A DNA stretch of 64,000 nt from assembly GCF_020171845.1 (NCBI RefSeq), contig NZ_JAIVAM010000002.1:474407-538406 (forward strand), in the 5' to 3' direction. This document shows positions 44,592 through 53,955 of this stretch, piece by piece. The position numbers were made by a program, and so were the translations under genes. Numbering within the stretch: position 1 is the stretch's first letter; every line of letters begins with the position of its first letter. Origin of the DNA: Cytobacillus kochii. GTDB taxonomy: Bacteria > Bacillota > Bacilli > Bacillales > Cytobacillaceae. The notes beneath the pieces were generated by a model. The model did no database searches. It saw nothing but the letters and a program-made list of their open reading frames with translations, and was not told where the DNA came from.

Positions 44592-46340
44592 TTGAACATA
44601 ATTAATAGATATATGCATTTTGTTAAGCCGTATCGCCTACAGATTTTCTTAACAATACTAATTGGTATTGTGAAATTTGCAATACCATTATTAATCCCGC
44701 TGTTAATTAAATATGTAATCGATGATATAGTCGGAAATGATGCGCTTACACAACCTGAAAAAATGACACAACTTTTAACGATCATGGGTATAATGTTGAT
44801 TGTTTTTGTAATTGTAAGACCACCAGTAGAATATTATCGACAATATTTCGCACAATGGGTAGCGAGCAAGATTTTATTTGATATTAGAGATAAACTTTTT
44901 ACTCATATTCAGAAATTAAGCTTTAAATTTTATGCGAATAATCGATCGGGCGAAGTGATATCTAGAATCATAAATGATGTAGAGCAAACAAAGAATTTTG
45001 TTGTTACAGGTCTGATGAATTTATGGCTGGATATGGCCACTATTATTATAGCTGTTGCAATAATGTTTACGATGAATGTTAAATTGACGATTGTATCGCT
45101 TATTTTAATGCCGTTCTATGCATTAAGTGTAAAGTATTTCTTTGGAAATTTACGAAGGTTAACAAGAGATCGATCACAAGCTTTAGCTGAGGTTCAAGGT
45201 TATTTACACGAGAGAGTTCAAGGAATGGCCGTTATTAAAAGTTTTGCCACAGAAGATTATGAACAAAGAAATTTCACGAAGCATAACAGTAACTTTTTAT
45301 CAAAAGCTATTGATCATACAAAGTGGAATGCAAAAGCATTTGCAGTCGTGAATACAATTACTGATATTGCGCCACTACTAGTAATTGCCTTTGCTGGATA
45401 TCAAGTAATACAAGGTCAAATTACTTTAGGTGTTATGATGGCATTTGTAGCTTATATTGACCGTTTATATAATCCACTTAGAAGGCTAGTCAATTCCTCG
45501 ACAACATTGACACAAGCTATTGCTTCAATGGACCGTGTGTTTGAATTAGTTGATGAAAAATATGATATTGATGATAAAGAAAATGCTATCCCTTGTAGAA
45601 ATGTAGCTGGCCATATCGAGTTCAAAGATGTTCTTTTTAAATATAATAATGAAGATGGTGCTGTTCTTCGTAATATTAATTTAGATGTGAAACAAGGGGA
45701 AACCATTGCTCTCGTTGGAATGAGTGGTGGAGGGAAATCTTCACTAGTTAGTTTAATTCCACGCTTTTATGATGTTTCAGGTGGGCGAATATTACTTGAT
45801 GGTGAAGATATTCGTTCTTTCCAAGTAAGAAGTTTACGAGATCATATTGGTATGGTACTACAAGATAATATTTTGTTTAGTGAATCAGTAAAAGCAAATA
45901 TATTACTCGGAAAGCCTGATGCTAGTGATGAAGAGGTCATTAGAGCAGCTAAGGCAGCTAATGCCCATGGATTTATAATGGATTTGCCTGAAGGGTATGA
46001 AACGAAAGTGGGAGAACGAGGAGTAAAGCTTTCCGGTGGACAAAAACAACGAATTGCCATTGCACGTATTTTCTTGAAAAACCCTCCAATTCTTATATTA
46101 GATGAGGCGACCTCAGCATTAGACTTAGAAAGCGAACATCTTATTCAAGAAGCATTAAATGATTTGGCAACGGATCGAACGACGTTTATCGTTGCTCATA
46201 GATTATCTACAATCACACATGCCGATCGCATTGTTGTCGTTGAATATGGTGAAATTGTGGAAACGGGCACACATGAGGAATTAATGGAGAGACAAGGTCA
46301 CTATTATAAGCTTTTTCAAGTACAACAACTTGAATCTTAA
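44592..46340 (+). CDS. ygaD: ABC exporter YgaD, homodimer type
   Basis: A 582-residue half-transporter with six membrane helices (about 1-320) and an ATPase domain with a full set of motifs: Walker [10 protein letters not shown], signature LSGGQKQR, Walker [11 protein letters not shown] and switch His in IVAHRLST. It can therefore work as a homodimer, unlike the pair at 32-35.6 kb. The family includes Sav1866-like lipid and drug exporters. It starts with TTG 44592, with AAGGGTGA about ten bases upstream. Next comes the conserved ygaE after an inserted importer operon. Confidence 0.88.
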   Translation: MNIINRYMHFVKPYRLQIFLTILIGIVKFAIPLLIPLLIKYVIDDIVGNDALTQPEKMTQLLTIMGIMLIVFVIVRPPVEYYRQYFAQWVASKILFDIRDKLFTHIQKLSFKFYANNRSGEVISRIINDVEQTKNFVVTGLMNLWLDMATIIIAVAIMFTMNVKLTIVSLILMPFYALSVKYFFGNLRRLTRDRSQALAEVQGYLHERVQGMAVIKSFATEDYEQRNFTKHNSNFLSKAIDHTKWNAKAFAVVNTITDIAPLLVIAFAGYQVIQGQITLGVMMAFVAYIDRLYNPLRRLVNSSTTLTQAIASMDRVFELVDEKYDIDDKENAIPCRNVAGHIEFKDVLFKYNNEDGAVLRNINLDVKQGETIALVGMSGGGKSSLVSLIPRFYDVSGGRILLDGEDIRSFQVRSLRDHIGMVLQDNILFSESVKANILLGKPDASDEEVIRAAKAANAHGFIMDLPEGYETKVGERGVKLSGGQKQRIAIARIFLKNPPILILDEATSALDLESEHLIQEALNDLATDRTTFIVAHRLSTITHADRIVVVEYGEIVETGTHEELMERQGHYYKLFQVQQLES

Positions 46341-46359
46341 TTATAAGGTAATACGAATG

Positions 46360-46414
46360 AAATCACATTCATGTAAAATTCTTCTTAGAATTTAGACATG
46401 TATGTGATTTTTTA
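46360..46414 (+). terminator. ygaD terminator
   Basis: AAATCACAT-CATGT pairs with ACATG-ATGTGATTT, followed by TTTTTAG. Confidence 0.8.
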
Positions 46415-46586
46415 GTTTCGTTGGCTTGAGTAGTATCCGATAACAGGTAGTGCTTAAGATAAAACTAGATTGTGAATACAGATCAGACTGGTGCCTCCCT
46501 TCTCTATAAAATATCTAATTGCTATTTTATTATATTAATAATTGTAAAATTCCGAATAATACTTTAAAACATTAATAAACTAGCGT

Positions 46587-46628
46587 AATTTTTGAGAATT
46601 ATAATTATATTTAAATATTTCTGAAAAA
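46587..46628 (+). promoter_or_regulatory. Possible CodY-binding sequences before the peptide importer operon
   Basis: AATTTTTGAGAATT (46587-46600) and ATATTTCTGAAAAAA (46614-46628, four mismatches) resemble the CodY box AATTTTCWGAAAATT. Peptide importers are common CodY targets, but the region is so AT-rich that chance matches are expected. The remainder of the 371-base gap 46341-46711 shows only the ygaD terminator and AT-rich sequence. Confidence 0.25.
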
Positions 46629-46711
46629 ACGATAGACTTATTCTTACATATTTTATAAAATATTAAAAAACGGAGGGAGAATGTAGAAGAAACTGTTAAA
46701 GGGGTGACATA

Positions 46712-47704
46712 GTGACGCAATCTCCGGTATTAGAGGTAAGAAACCTAGAAACTTCGTTTGTAACTAAAGACGGAGAAGTAACCGCCGTCGATCAGGTAAG
46801 TTTTACTATTCATAAAGGAGAGGTAATAGGTATTGTTGGTGAATCAGGTTGTGGTAAAAGCGTAACATCATTGTCTATTATGAAGCTTGTGCCGCAACCA
46901 CCTGGGAAAATAGTTGGCGGGGATATACTACTTAACGGTGAGAATATAGTAGGGGCAAATGAAAAAAGAATGAGAGAAATTCGTGGTAATGAAATCGCTA
47001 TGATTTTCCAAGAGCCGATGACTAGCCTCAATCCGCTTTTTAAAATAGGGGAACAAATGACAGAAGGCATCAAAATACATATGAAAAAGTCAAAAAAAGA
47101 AGCAAATGAAATCGCACTTAAAATGCTAAAGCTAGTAGGCTTACCAAGGGCAGAGGCGATAATGAAAGAGTATCCACATCAGTTGTCTGGGGGAATGAGA
47201 CAGCGGGTAATGATAGCCATGGCACTGTCCTGTAATCCCGAAGTACTAATAGCTGATGAACCAACAACTGCTTTGGATGTAACCATTCAATCGCAAATTC
47301 TTGGTCTAATGAAAGAGCTAAATAAAACGTTGCAAACTTCTATTATGATGATTACGCATGACCTTGGCGTAGTGGCGCAAATGTGTGAGCGTGTCATTGT
47401 AATGTACGCAGGACAAGTGGTAGAAGAAGCAAAGGTTGGAGATTTATTTAAGAACCCAAAGCATCCTTATACACAGGGCTTGTTAAAGTCGGTTCCAGAT
47501 ATTAGGGGAGAGCATTCGAGATTATATTCTATTCCGGGCAATGTACCGAAGCCGGGGTCAATTACAAAAGGTTGCCGTTTTGCTGAAAGATGTGAATTTG
47601 CTCATGAACGCTGCGTCATGGAAGACCCTGTATTGTTTATGGAAGATGGTGAAGAGCATACCGTAAGATGCTTTCTACATGAGAAGAGGAGGGAAGTCTC
47701 ATGA
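46712..47704 (+). CDS. Peptide ABC importer ATPase, OppD/DppD type
   Basis: A 330-residue ATP-binding subunit with Walker [10 protein letters not shown], the family block [20 protein letters not shown], signature [15 protein letters not shown], Walker [13 protein letters not shown] and the C-terminal oligopeptide-transporter domain with cysteines ([15 protein letters not shown]) that in related proteins bind an iron-sulfur cluster. It starts with GTG 46712 after AAAGGGGTGA. First of five genes in the order ATPase, ATPase, binding protein, permease, permease, the same order as appDFABC of B. subtilis. ATGA overlap with the next gene. Confidence 0.9.
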   Translation: MTQSPVLEVRNLETSFVTKDGEVTAVDQVSFTIHKGEVIGIVGESGCGKSVTSLSIMKLVPQPPGKIVGGDILLNGENIVGANEKRMREIRGNEIAMIFQEPMTSLNPLFKIGEQMTEGIKIHMKKSKKEANEIALKMLKLVGLPRAEAIMKEYPHQLSGGMRQRVMIAMALSCNPEVLIADEPTTALDVTIQSQILGLMKELNKTLQTSIMMITHDLGVVAQMCERVIVMYAGQVVEEAKVGDLFKNPKHPYTQGLLKSVPDIRGEHSRLYSIPGNVPKPGSITKGCRFAERCEFAHERCVMEDPVLFMEDGEEHTVRCFLHEKRREVS

Positions 47705-48684
47705 GTAAAGCAATATTAGAAGTAGAAAATTTAAAAAAATATTTTCCGATTACTGCTGGGGTATTTAATCGCAAAGTTGCGGATGTAAAAGCAGTAGATG
47801 ATATTAGCTTTTTTGTTAATGAAGGAGAAACATTAGGGATCGTTGGTGAATCGGGTTGTGGGAAGTCAACAACTGGAAGGATGTTAATGAGATTAATTGA
47901 GCCAACGGAAGGGAAAATTTCATTCAACGGTAAAGAAATTACAAAATTATCAGATTATGAAATGAGAAAATTGAGAAAAGACATGCAAATGGTCTTTCAA
48001 GATCCGTTTGCTTCACTCAATCCACGTCACTCAGTCGAACAAATATTAGAAGAACCTTTAATTGTTCATGGGATTGGAGATAAAGCTACACGGAAGAAGC
48101 AGGTAAGAGAGATGCTTGAAGTTGTTGGATTAAGCGGTTACCATGCTAAGCGCTATCCCCATCAATTTAGTGGGGGTCAACGACAACGGATTGGAATTGC
48201 GCGCGCATTAATGACCAGACCCAAATTAATTATTGCTGATGAACCTGTGTCTGCTCTAGATGTATCCATACAGGCACAAGTATTGAATTTATTAGAAGAC
48301 TTACAAAAAGAATTCGGTCTGACCTATATATTTATCGCTCATGACCTAGGGGTGATCAAACATATTAGCGACCGTGTAGGGGTTATGTATTTAGGTAGAA
48401 TGGTTGAGTTAACAACCGCTAAACAATTGTATGATAAGCCACTTCATCCATATACAGAAGCACTTCTAAGTTCCGTTCCGGTCCCTGATCCAGAAATAGC
48501 TGTTGCTCAGGGAGTGCTATCTGGAGATATCCCTAACCCTGCTGATCCACCAAACGGTTGTGCTTTCCATACGAGATGTTCAAAATGTATGGAGATTTGT
48601 AAGCAAGAACGACCTCTTTTGCAGGAAATAGAAGATGGACATATGGTGGCTTGCCATTTATATGAGAAAGAGATTGCAAATTAG
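47701..48684 (+). CDS. Peptide ABC importer ATPase, OppF/DppF type
   Basis: A 327-residue ATP-binding subunit. Walker [30 protein letters not shown], signature FSGGQRQRIGIARAL, Walker B IADEPVSALDV and the C-terminal block with cysteines (GCAFHTRCSKCMEIC) fit OppF/DppF. The ATG overlaps the previous stop by four bases, with GGAGGGAAG upstream. The two ATPases form the motor of the importer. The binding-protein gene follows after 17 bases. Confidence 0.9.
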   Translation: MSKAILEVENLKKYFPITAGVFNRKVADVKAVDDISFFVNEGETLGIVGESGCGKSTTGRMLMRLIEPTEGKISFNGKEITKLSDYEMRKLRKDMQMVFQDPFASLNPRHSVEQILEEPLIVHGIGDKATRKKQVREMLEVVGLSGYHAKRYPHQFSGGQRQRIGIARALMTRPKLIIADEPVSALDVSIQAQVLNLLEDLQKEFGLTYIFIAHDLGVIKHISDRVGVMYLGRMVELTTAKQLYDKPLHPYTEALLSSVPVPDPEIAVAQGVLSGDIPNPADPPNGCAFHTRCSKCMEICKQERPLLQEIEDGHMVACHLYEKEIAN

Positions 48685-48701
48685 AAGGGAGAGAATGAAG
48701 A

Positions 48702-50300
48702 ATGAAGAAAAAGAAAAGTTTTTGGCTACTTATTGTATTAATGGTTAGTACGCTTATCTTTGCTGGGTGTAATAGTTCTACTTCAGGTGATAATGGAGAT
48801 GAAGGCGGAGAAGCAGATGAAGGAAGCACTGGAGGAACACTTGTCTTTGGTCGAGGAGGAGATTCAACTTCTCTTGACCCAGCAATTACAACTGAAGGTG
48901 AAGCTTTTAAAGTAACGAAAAATATTTTTGAAACCCTTGTTGAATTTGGTGAGCAAGATACGGAGCTTCATCCTGGTCTTGCTACAGAGTGGGAAACAAG
49001 CGAGGATGGTTTAACTCAAACACTTAAACTACGTGAAGGAGTTAAGTTCCATGATGGAACAGATTTTAATGCAGAAGCTGTCGTATTCAACTTCGAACGT
49101 TGGATGGCAGGGAATAAAGAACAATTCTATTATTACAATTCTCAATTTGGAGATAAGGTTGATAGTGTAACAGCAGTTGATGATTATACGGTTGAAGTCA
49201 AGTTAAATACAGCAATTGCACCATTCTATAAAAACTTGGCGATGTCTCCATTTGGTATCGCTAGTCCAACAGCCATTGAGGAGCATGGTGATAAATTCCT
49301 TGAAAACCCAGTTGGAACGGGTCCATTTAAGTTTCAAGAATGGAAAAGAAATGACAGAATCACAATCGTAAAGAATGAAGAGTATTGGGATGAAGATTTA
49401 CCAAAATTAGACTCAGTCATTTTCAGATCTATTCCTGAGAACTCTGCAAGACTAAACGCTTTAGCTTCAGGAGAAGTTGATTTAATTGATGGTGTGAATT
49501 TCAGCGATGTCCAACAAATTGAGGATAATCCAGACCTACAAACATTTGAGAGACCGACAATGAACGTTGCTTATGTTGGATTAACGAATACGAGAGGTCC
49601 TTTACAGGAAAAGTTAGTCCGTCAAGCTCTTAACCATGCGGTGAATAAAGAAGAAATCATCGATGCATTCTATGCAGGCGCAGCGGACCCAGCTGTAAAC
49701 CCAATGCCACCAGTAATCTCTGGTTATAATGACGAAATTGAAGATTATCCATACGATCCAGAAAAAGCAAAAGAATTACTTAAGGAAGCTGGATATGAAG
49801 ACGGATTTGAGATGGAATTATGGGCAATGCCAGTTCCAAGACCATATATGCCGGACGGCCAAAAAATAGCTGAAGCCCTACAAGCTGATTTTGCTGAAAT
49901 TGGCGTTAAAGCTAAGATTGTTTCATACGAATGGGGAACATATTTAGAAAAAGCTAATAATGGAGAAGCTGATTCATTCTTACTTGGATGGACAGGTGAT
50001 AATGGTGATGCAGATAACTTCTTATACGTATTATTAGATGAAGATGCCATCGGATCAAATAACTACACTTACTATAAGAACAGTGAAGTACATGATTTAT
50101 TATTAGAAGCACAAGCAACTACCGATCAAGCGAAAAGAGATGAGTTATACAAACAAGCACAAGTAATTATAAAAGAAGATGCACCATGGATTCCGCTCGT
50201 ACATTCACGTCCTATTTTAGCTGGGAAATCTAATATTAAGAATTTCCTACCACATCCGACAGGGTCTGATTTGCTTTCACATGTGGAGGTCAGTCAATAA
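48702..50300 (+). CDS. Peptide-type ABC importer substrate-binding lipoprotein
   Basis: A 532-residue SBP_bac_5 family protein. The signal is a run of four lysines, a hydrophobic core and the lipobox FAGC, followed by a Ser/Gly/Glu-rich linker. The body begins GGTLVFGRGGDSTSLDPA and includes VEFGEQDTELHPGLATEW and YPYDPEKAKELLKEAGY, close to DppA-like dipeptide-binding proteins rather than to B. subtilis AppA. It delivers di- or oligopeptides to the permeases. A hairpin after the gene probably lets it be made in excess over the permeases. Confidence 0.9.
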   Translation: MKKKKSFWLLIVLMVSTLIFAGCNSSTSGDNGDEGGEADEGSTGGTLVFGRGGDSTSLDPAITTEGEAFKVTKNIFETLVEFGEQDTELHPGLATEWETSEDGLTQTLKLREGVKFHDGTDFNAEAVVFNFERWMAGNKEQFYYYNSQFGDKVDSVTAVDDYTVEVKLNTAIAPFYKNLAMSPFGIASPTAIEEHGDKFLENPVGTGPFKFQEWKRNDRITIVKNEEYWDEDLPKLDSVIFRSIPENSARLNALASGEVDLIDGVNFSDVQQIEDNPDLQTFERPTMNVAYVGLTNTRGPLQEKLVRQALNHAVNKEEIIDAFYAGAADPAVNPMPPVISGYNDEIEDYPYDPEKAKELLKEAGYEDGFEMELWAMPVPRPYMPDGQKIAEALQADFAEIGVKAKIVSYEWGTYLEKANNGEADSFLLGWTGDNGDADNFLYVLLDEDAIGSNNYTYYKNSEVHDLLLEAQATTDQAKRDELYKQAQVIIKEDAPWIPLVHSRPILAGKSNIKNFLPHPTGSDLLSHVEVSQ

Positions 50301-50310
50301 ATCAATAGAG

Positions 50311-50345
50311 ATAGAAAAAGGGAGTGGCACACTCCCTTTTCTATT
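50311..50345 (+). terminator. Intra-operon attenuating terminator after the binding-protein gene
   Basis: ATAGAAAAAGGGAGTG pairs with CACTCCCTTTTCTAT across a three-base loop. The T-tract is interrupted (TTTTCTATT), so it should be leaky and produce more binding protein than permease. Confidence 0.75.
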
Positions 50346-50379
50346 CATCTGATAATAATGTAGTAATAGAGGTGAGAAG

Positions 50380-51384
50380 ATGTTAACTTACACAGTTAGG
50401 CGGTTAATTGCATTAATACCCGTCCTATTAGGTTTATCACTGATTGTTTTTCTAATGATTCGTGCAATTCCTGGTGATCCAGCTCAAATCATATTAGGGC
50501 AATTAGCTACGGAAGAGGCGATAGAGGCCTTAACGAAACAGCTCGGGTTAGATCAACCGTGGTATATTCAGTACTTTACATATTTGGGGGATTTATTGAC
50601 TGGTGATTTGGGAGAATCAATCAAAACCAATACAGCGATAAATCAAGAAATTTGGCCATACTTAGCAGCAACTTTAGAGTTATCCTTTTGCGCAATGTTA
50701 ATTGCCATTTTTATAGGGGTTAATGCTGGTATCATAAGTGCATGGTTTCAGCATTCTTGGTTTGATTACATAGCGATGATTTTAGCACTAATCGGTGTTT
50801 CTATACCTATTTTTTGGTTAGGTTTGATGGAACAATGGTTCTTCTCTATTCAACTGGATTGGTTACCGACATCTGGAAGGGAAGAGGTAAGGAACCCTGT
50901 TACATCTATAACAAATATATATTTAATAGATACATTGATTCAAGGTAGGTTTGATCAATTTGTTGATGTGTTACGTCATTTAATATTGCCAGCGTTTGCT
51001 TTAGCTACAATTCCAATGGCCATCATTGCTAGAATAACAAGATCTTCAATGTTAGAGGTAATGAAATCTGACTATATTAGAACAGCAAGAGCTAAAGGAA
51101 TAAGAATGTTTTGGGTTGTGTACAAGCATTCATTAAAAAACGCAGTGATTCCTGTTCTTACTGTGATAGGTTTGCAAACAGGCTTATTGTTAGGTGGTGC
51201 GATTCTTACCGAAACGATATTTAGTTGGCCGGGTATGGGCAGATATATTTACGATGCGATTAGTGCGAGAGATTATCCTGTCATTCAATCTGGAATATTA
51301 GTGATTGCATTTATATTTGTCATGATTAATTTATTCATAGACTTATTGTACGCTGCAATCGATCCGCGAATTAATTATCGTTAA
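50380..51384 (+). CDS. Peptide ABC importer permease, DppB/OppB type
   Basis: A 334-residue permease with six membrane helices. It has the standard N terminus (RRLIALIPVLLGLSLIVFLM with IPGDPA after it) and the EAA loop SDYIRTARAKGIRMFWVVYK that docks on the ATPases. A loop with GRFDQFVDVLRHLILPA is usual for DppB. GAGGTGAGAAG precedes the ATG. It pairs with the next permease to make the pore. Confidence 0.92.
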   Translation: MLTYTVRRLIALIPVLLGLSLIVFLMIRAIPGDPAQIILGQLATEEAIEALTKQLGLDQPWYIQYFTYLGDLLTGDLGESIKTNTAINQEIWPYLAATLELSFCAMLIAIFIGVNAGIISAWFQHSWFDYIAMILALIGVSIPIFWLGLMEQWFFSIQLDWLPTSGREEVRNPVTSITNIYLIDTLIQGRFDQFVDVLRHLILPAFALATIPMAIIARITRSSMLEVMKSDYIRTARAKGIRMFWVVYKHSLKNAVIPVLTVIGLQTGLLLGGAILTETIFSWPGMGRYIYDAISARDYPVIQSGILVIAFIFVMINLFIDLLYAAIDPRINYR

Positions 51385-51397
51385 GGGAGGAATAGAC

Positions 51398-52297
51398 GTG
51401 GAAGTATCAGTAAATAATAAACCACCTATTCAGCCAAAAAATAATGAAGATAAAGTACAATCGCCTTGGGTGGAGGCGTTACAAAGCTTCATGAAAAACA
51501 AAATTGCCTTAGTCGGTACAGGGATTGTTGTATTTTTTATACTGCTAGCCATTTTTGCGCCATTCATTGCGCCACAGGGCATTAATGAGCAGAATATGGC
51601 AAATAGGCTTCAAGCGCCTTCGGCGGAACATTGGTTTGGAACCGATGATTTTGGGAGAGATATTTTTTCGAGAGTAATTTTTGGGGCGAGAATATCGTTA
51701 TGGGTTGGTTTTTTAGCGGTAATGGGTTCGGCTGTTGTAGGTTCTTTATTAGGGATTATTGCGGGGTATTACGGAAGATGGATTGATACGATTATCTCAA
51801 GGATTTTTGATATCATGCTTGCTTTCCCAAGTATTCTTTTGGCAATTGCTATTGTGGCCGTTTTAGGACCATCACTGCAGAATGCATTAATTGCGATAGC
51901 TGTTATTAATATTCCTAACTTTGGGAGGTTAATTCGTTCAAAAGTATTAAGTGTTAAACAAGAGGAGTATATTGTAGCCGCGAAGGCAGTTGGGATGAAA
52001 AATAATCGAATTCTATTTAGGCATGTACTTCCCAATAGTATGGCACCTATTATCGTGCAAGGAACTCTGGCAATTGGTACGGCTATTATTGAAGCAGCAG
52101 CTCTAGGGTTCTTAGGTTTAGGAGCAGAGGCACCGAATCCGGAATGGGGTAAAATGCTTTCAGATGCAAGAGTATTACTTATCCAAGCACCGTGGACAAT
52201 GATATTCCCTGGCATAGCCATCATGTTAACAGTTCTCGGCTTTAACTTAATGGGGGATGGATTAAGAGATGCCTTAGACCCGAGGATGAAGAATTAG
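51398..52297 (+). CDS. Peptide ABC importer permease, DppC/OppC type
   Basis: A 299-residue permease with six helices; FGTDDFGRDIFSRVIFGARI after the first helix and the EAA loop EYIVAAKAVGMKNNRILF are characteristic of DppC/OppC. Translation begins at GTG 51398, with GGGAGG upstream, 13 bases after the other permease. Last gene of the importer operon, followed by a bidirectional terminator. Confidence 0.92.
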   Translation: MEVSVNNKPPIQPKNNEDKVQSPWVEALQSFMKNKIALVGTGIVVFFILLAIFAPFIAPQGINEQNMANRLQAPSAEHWFGTDDFGRDIFSRVIFGARISLWVGFLAVMGSAVVGSLLGIIAGYYGRWIDTIISRIFDIMLAFPSILLAIAIVAVLGPSLQNALIAIAVINIPNFGRLIRSKVLSVKQEEYIVAAKAVGMKNNRILFRHVLPNSMAPIIVQGTLAIGTAIIEAAALGFLGLGAEAPNPEWGKMLSDARVLLIQAPWTMIFPGIAIMLTVLGFNLMGDGLRDALDPRMKN

Positions 52298-52311
52298 AGA
52301 GATTTATAAGA

Positions 52312-52350
52312 AAAGAGGCTATCGGAGCATTTATATCCGATAGCCTCTTA
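52312..52350. terminator. Bidirectional terminator between importer operon and ygaE
   Basis: AAAGAGGCTATCGGA pairs perfectly with TCCGATAGCCTCTT around a nine-base loop; A- and T-rich flanks on both sides. Confidence 0.9.
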
Positions 52351-52354
52351 TTAA

Positions 52355-53440
52355 TTATTGTTCGTCAACGGCTTCATCTAAAGTTAAAGAAGAGTCTTCT
52401 TTATGGAACTTTTGAAAGCTACTAATAAGACAATTCAATCTGTCCACTTGTTCATTATAATCCATCATTGCAGATACAATATGCATAGTATGAGCTAATT
52501 CTACCTGCCCATCATCTGAAATGAGATGTTGTTGTTCTAAAAAGAGTGTGAAAAGTTCCTTTCTGCTTAAAGTAATATCGCCTTCTTCAAAAACGACTTC
52601 TGGTCGAACTTTCCCAATAAATTTTAATACCGCATGTTCATGATAATGAGTAATAATATCCAATTGTTGCTGGATAAGGTGTTGAAAATCTTCCGGCATT
52701 TCTGCTAAATCATTCTCAAAGCGATGCATCTTTGTTAAAGTTTCTAAAGCTTTTTTATTAGCGGCATTCATTTGCCGGTAAATAACTAATTTTCTCGGTT
52801 TGGAATGGTTCTTCTTTTTAAAGTAATTACGTTCTTCTTTATATAAAGAAAAAAGTGTATCGATCTTTGTTAATCCTTCTTGCATGGTTCGTATATCATT
52901 TTTCAATAAATGATGTTCAGAAGCATGCCTTATATTTAAGCGAATCCACTTTGTAATTTCTTCGGTTAGATTAGAAATCTTCACATATAACTTCTTCTCA
53001 TATTTCGGTGGAATAAACACCAGATTAACAATAAATGCAGAAAATATCCCGAGGATAACTGTCGAGAATCTAAGAATGGCAAACTCGGTAAAGGTATCTC
53101 CAGGTGTGACCATAATCGCTACCATTGTAACGAGTGATAAACCAATCGTGTTATCAAGCTTTAATTTTAAATTTATCGTAATAACTACTATTGCTGCTAA
53201 ACCGATAATGAGAATTTCATGACCAAATAATAGTACAAATAATACCGCGATTACTGCTCCGATTATATTTCCTTGAATTTGTTCAAGTACAGATAAATAA
53301 GAACGATAAATCGTTGGTTGCAGTGCAAAAATAGCTGCAATCCCTGCAAAAACAGGAGATGGGAGTTGAAAAAGTTCTGCTAAAAATAAAGATAGTATGA
53401 TTGCGATCCCCGTTTTCAGAATGCGGGCGCCAAGCTTCAT
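52355..53440 (-). CDS. ygaE: YgaE-like aromatic acid exporter (ArAE) family membrane protein
   Basis: A 361-residue protein with about six N-terminal membrane helices (to residue 145), among them the block FAGIAAIFALQPTIYRSYL, and a helical cytoplasmic C-terminal domain. This is the ArAE_1/ArAE_1_C (DUF939) family, related to the FUSC and AaeB efflux proteins; YgaE of B. subtilis lies at the same place, beside gsaB. The start at ATG 53440 has AAAGGA ten bases upstream; a TTG at 53464 has none. Role in efflux of organic acids is assumed from the family. Confidence 0.8.
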   Translation of the reverse strand: MKLGARILKTGIAIILSLFLAELFQLPSPVFAGIAAIFALQPTIYRSYLSVLEQIQGNIIGAVIAVLFVLLFGHEILIIGLAAIVVITINLKLKLDNTIGLSLVTMVAIMVTPGDTFTEFAILRFSTVILGIFSAFIVNLVFIPPKYEKKLYVKISNLTEEITKWIRLNIRHASEHHLLKNDIRTMQEGLTKIDTLFSLYKEERNYFKKKNHSKPRKLVIYRQMNAANKKALETLTKMHRFENDLAEMPEDFQHLIQQQLDIITHYHEHAVLKFIGKVRPEVVFEEGDITLSRKELFTLFLEQQHLISDDGQVELAHTMHIVSAMMDYNEQVDRLNCLISSFQKFHKEDSSLTLDEAVDEQ

Positions 53441-53623
53441 ATTTAAATAATCCTTTCTGCTCAATCATTAGTATGGCTGTCATGATAAACACCCACTCTT
53501 ACTTTATACGTTTTTTTTCTTTATTAAACAATTATGTACTATACATGGATATTAGTATAAGTTCAATAGACAAATATGAAAAGTCGTTAAAATTAATAAA
53601 AAATTAAAGTGGATTAATTTTAA

Positions 53624-53782
53624 ATGAAAAAAATAGAAACACATCAAAAGGGAAGCAAGAGGGAGAAATTTGTTTGGATTAGCAGAGAATCGCATCAAAA
53701 AACCAGCAAGAGAGAAGAATTTACTAGAAATGAGGCGAAATATCGACTAATTTCAGATTGGACTTTAATGACAAACGGATGA
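53624..53782 (+). CDS. Putative 52-codon ORF with 17-residue repeats
   Basis: An open frame from ATG 53624 to TGA 53780-53782. Two 17-residue units are visible, HQKGSKREKFVWISRES and HQKTSKREEFTRNEAKY, strongly basic. No Shine-Dalgarno sequence precedes it. Like the frame at 8712 it owes its existence to a 51-base DNA repeat. It is more probably a repeat relic than a gene. Confidence 0.25.
   Translation: MKKIETHQKGSKREKFVWISRESHQKTSKREEFTRNEAKYRLISDWTLMTNG
53639..53745 (+). repeat. Degenerate direct repeat, 51-base period, two units
   Basis: CATCAAAA begins at 53642 and again at 53693, followed in both by A/G-rich AGCAAGAG-GA-AATTT. The step is 51 bases; a third unit is hardly detectable. 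It lies in the 515-base gap 53441-53955, where I otherwise see only a small hairpin (CACGAGAAATTC / GAATTCCTCGTG near 53860-53890) that may terminate gltB. Confidence 0.65.
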
Positions 53783-53857
53783 CCGATAATGCTGAAGCCC
53801 GAATCTTTTTCCGCACTCCAAGTGAAATGAGTCACATACACATAAATTCATAAAGAA

Positions 53858-53892
53858 ACACGAGAAATTCATCATTAGAATTCCTCGTGTCT
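53858..53892 (-). terminator. Probable gltB terminator
   Basis: ACACGAGAAATTC and GAATTCCTCGTGT can pair with a small asymmetry. It is located about 65 bases past the gltB stop on the minus strand; the following T-tract (from AAAGAAAC) is modest. Confidence 0.5.
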
Positions 53893-53955
53893 CAAGTTTA
53901 GCAGAAAAACAAAATCAAATGAGTATTTCTTATAGCAGAAGAAATGTATGTTATA

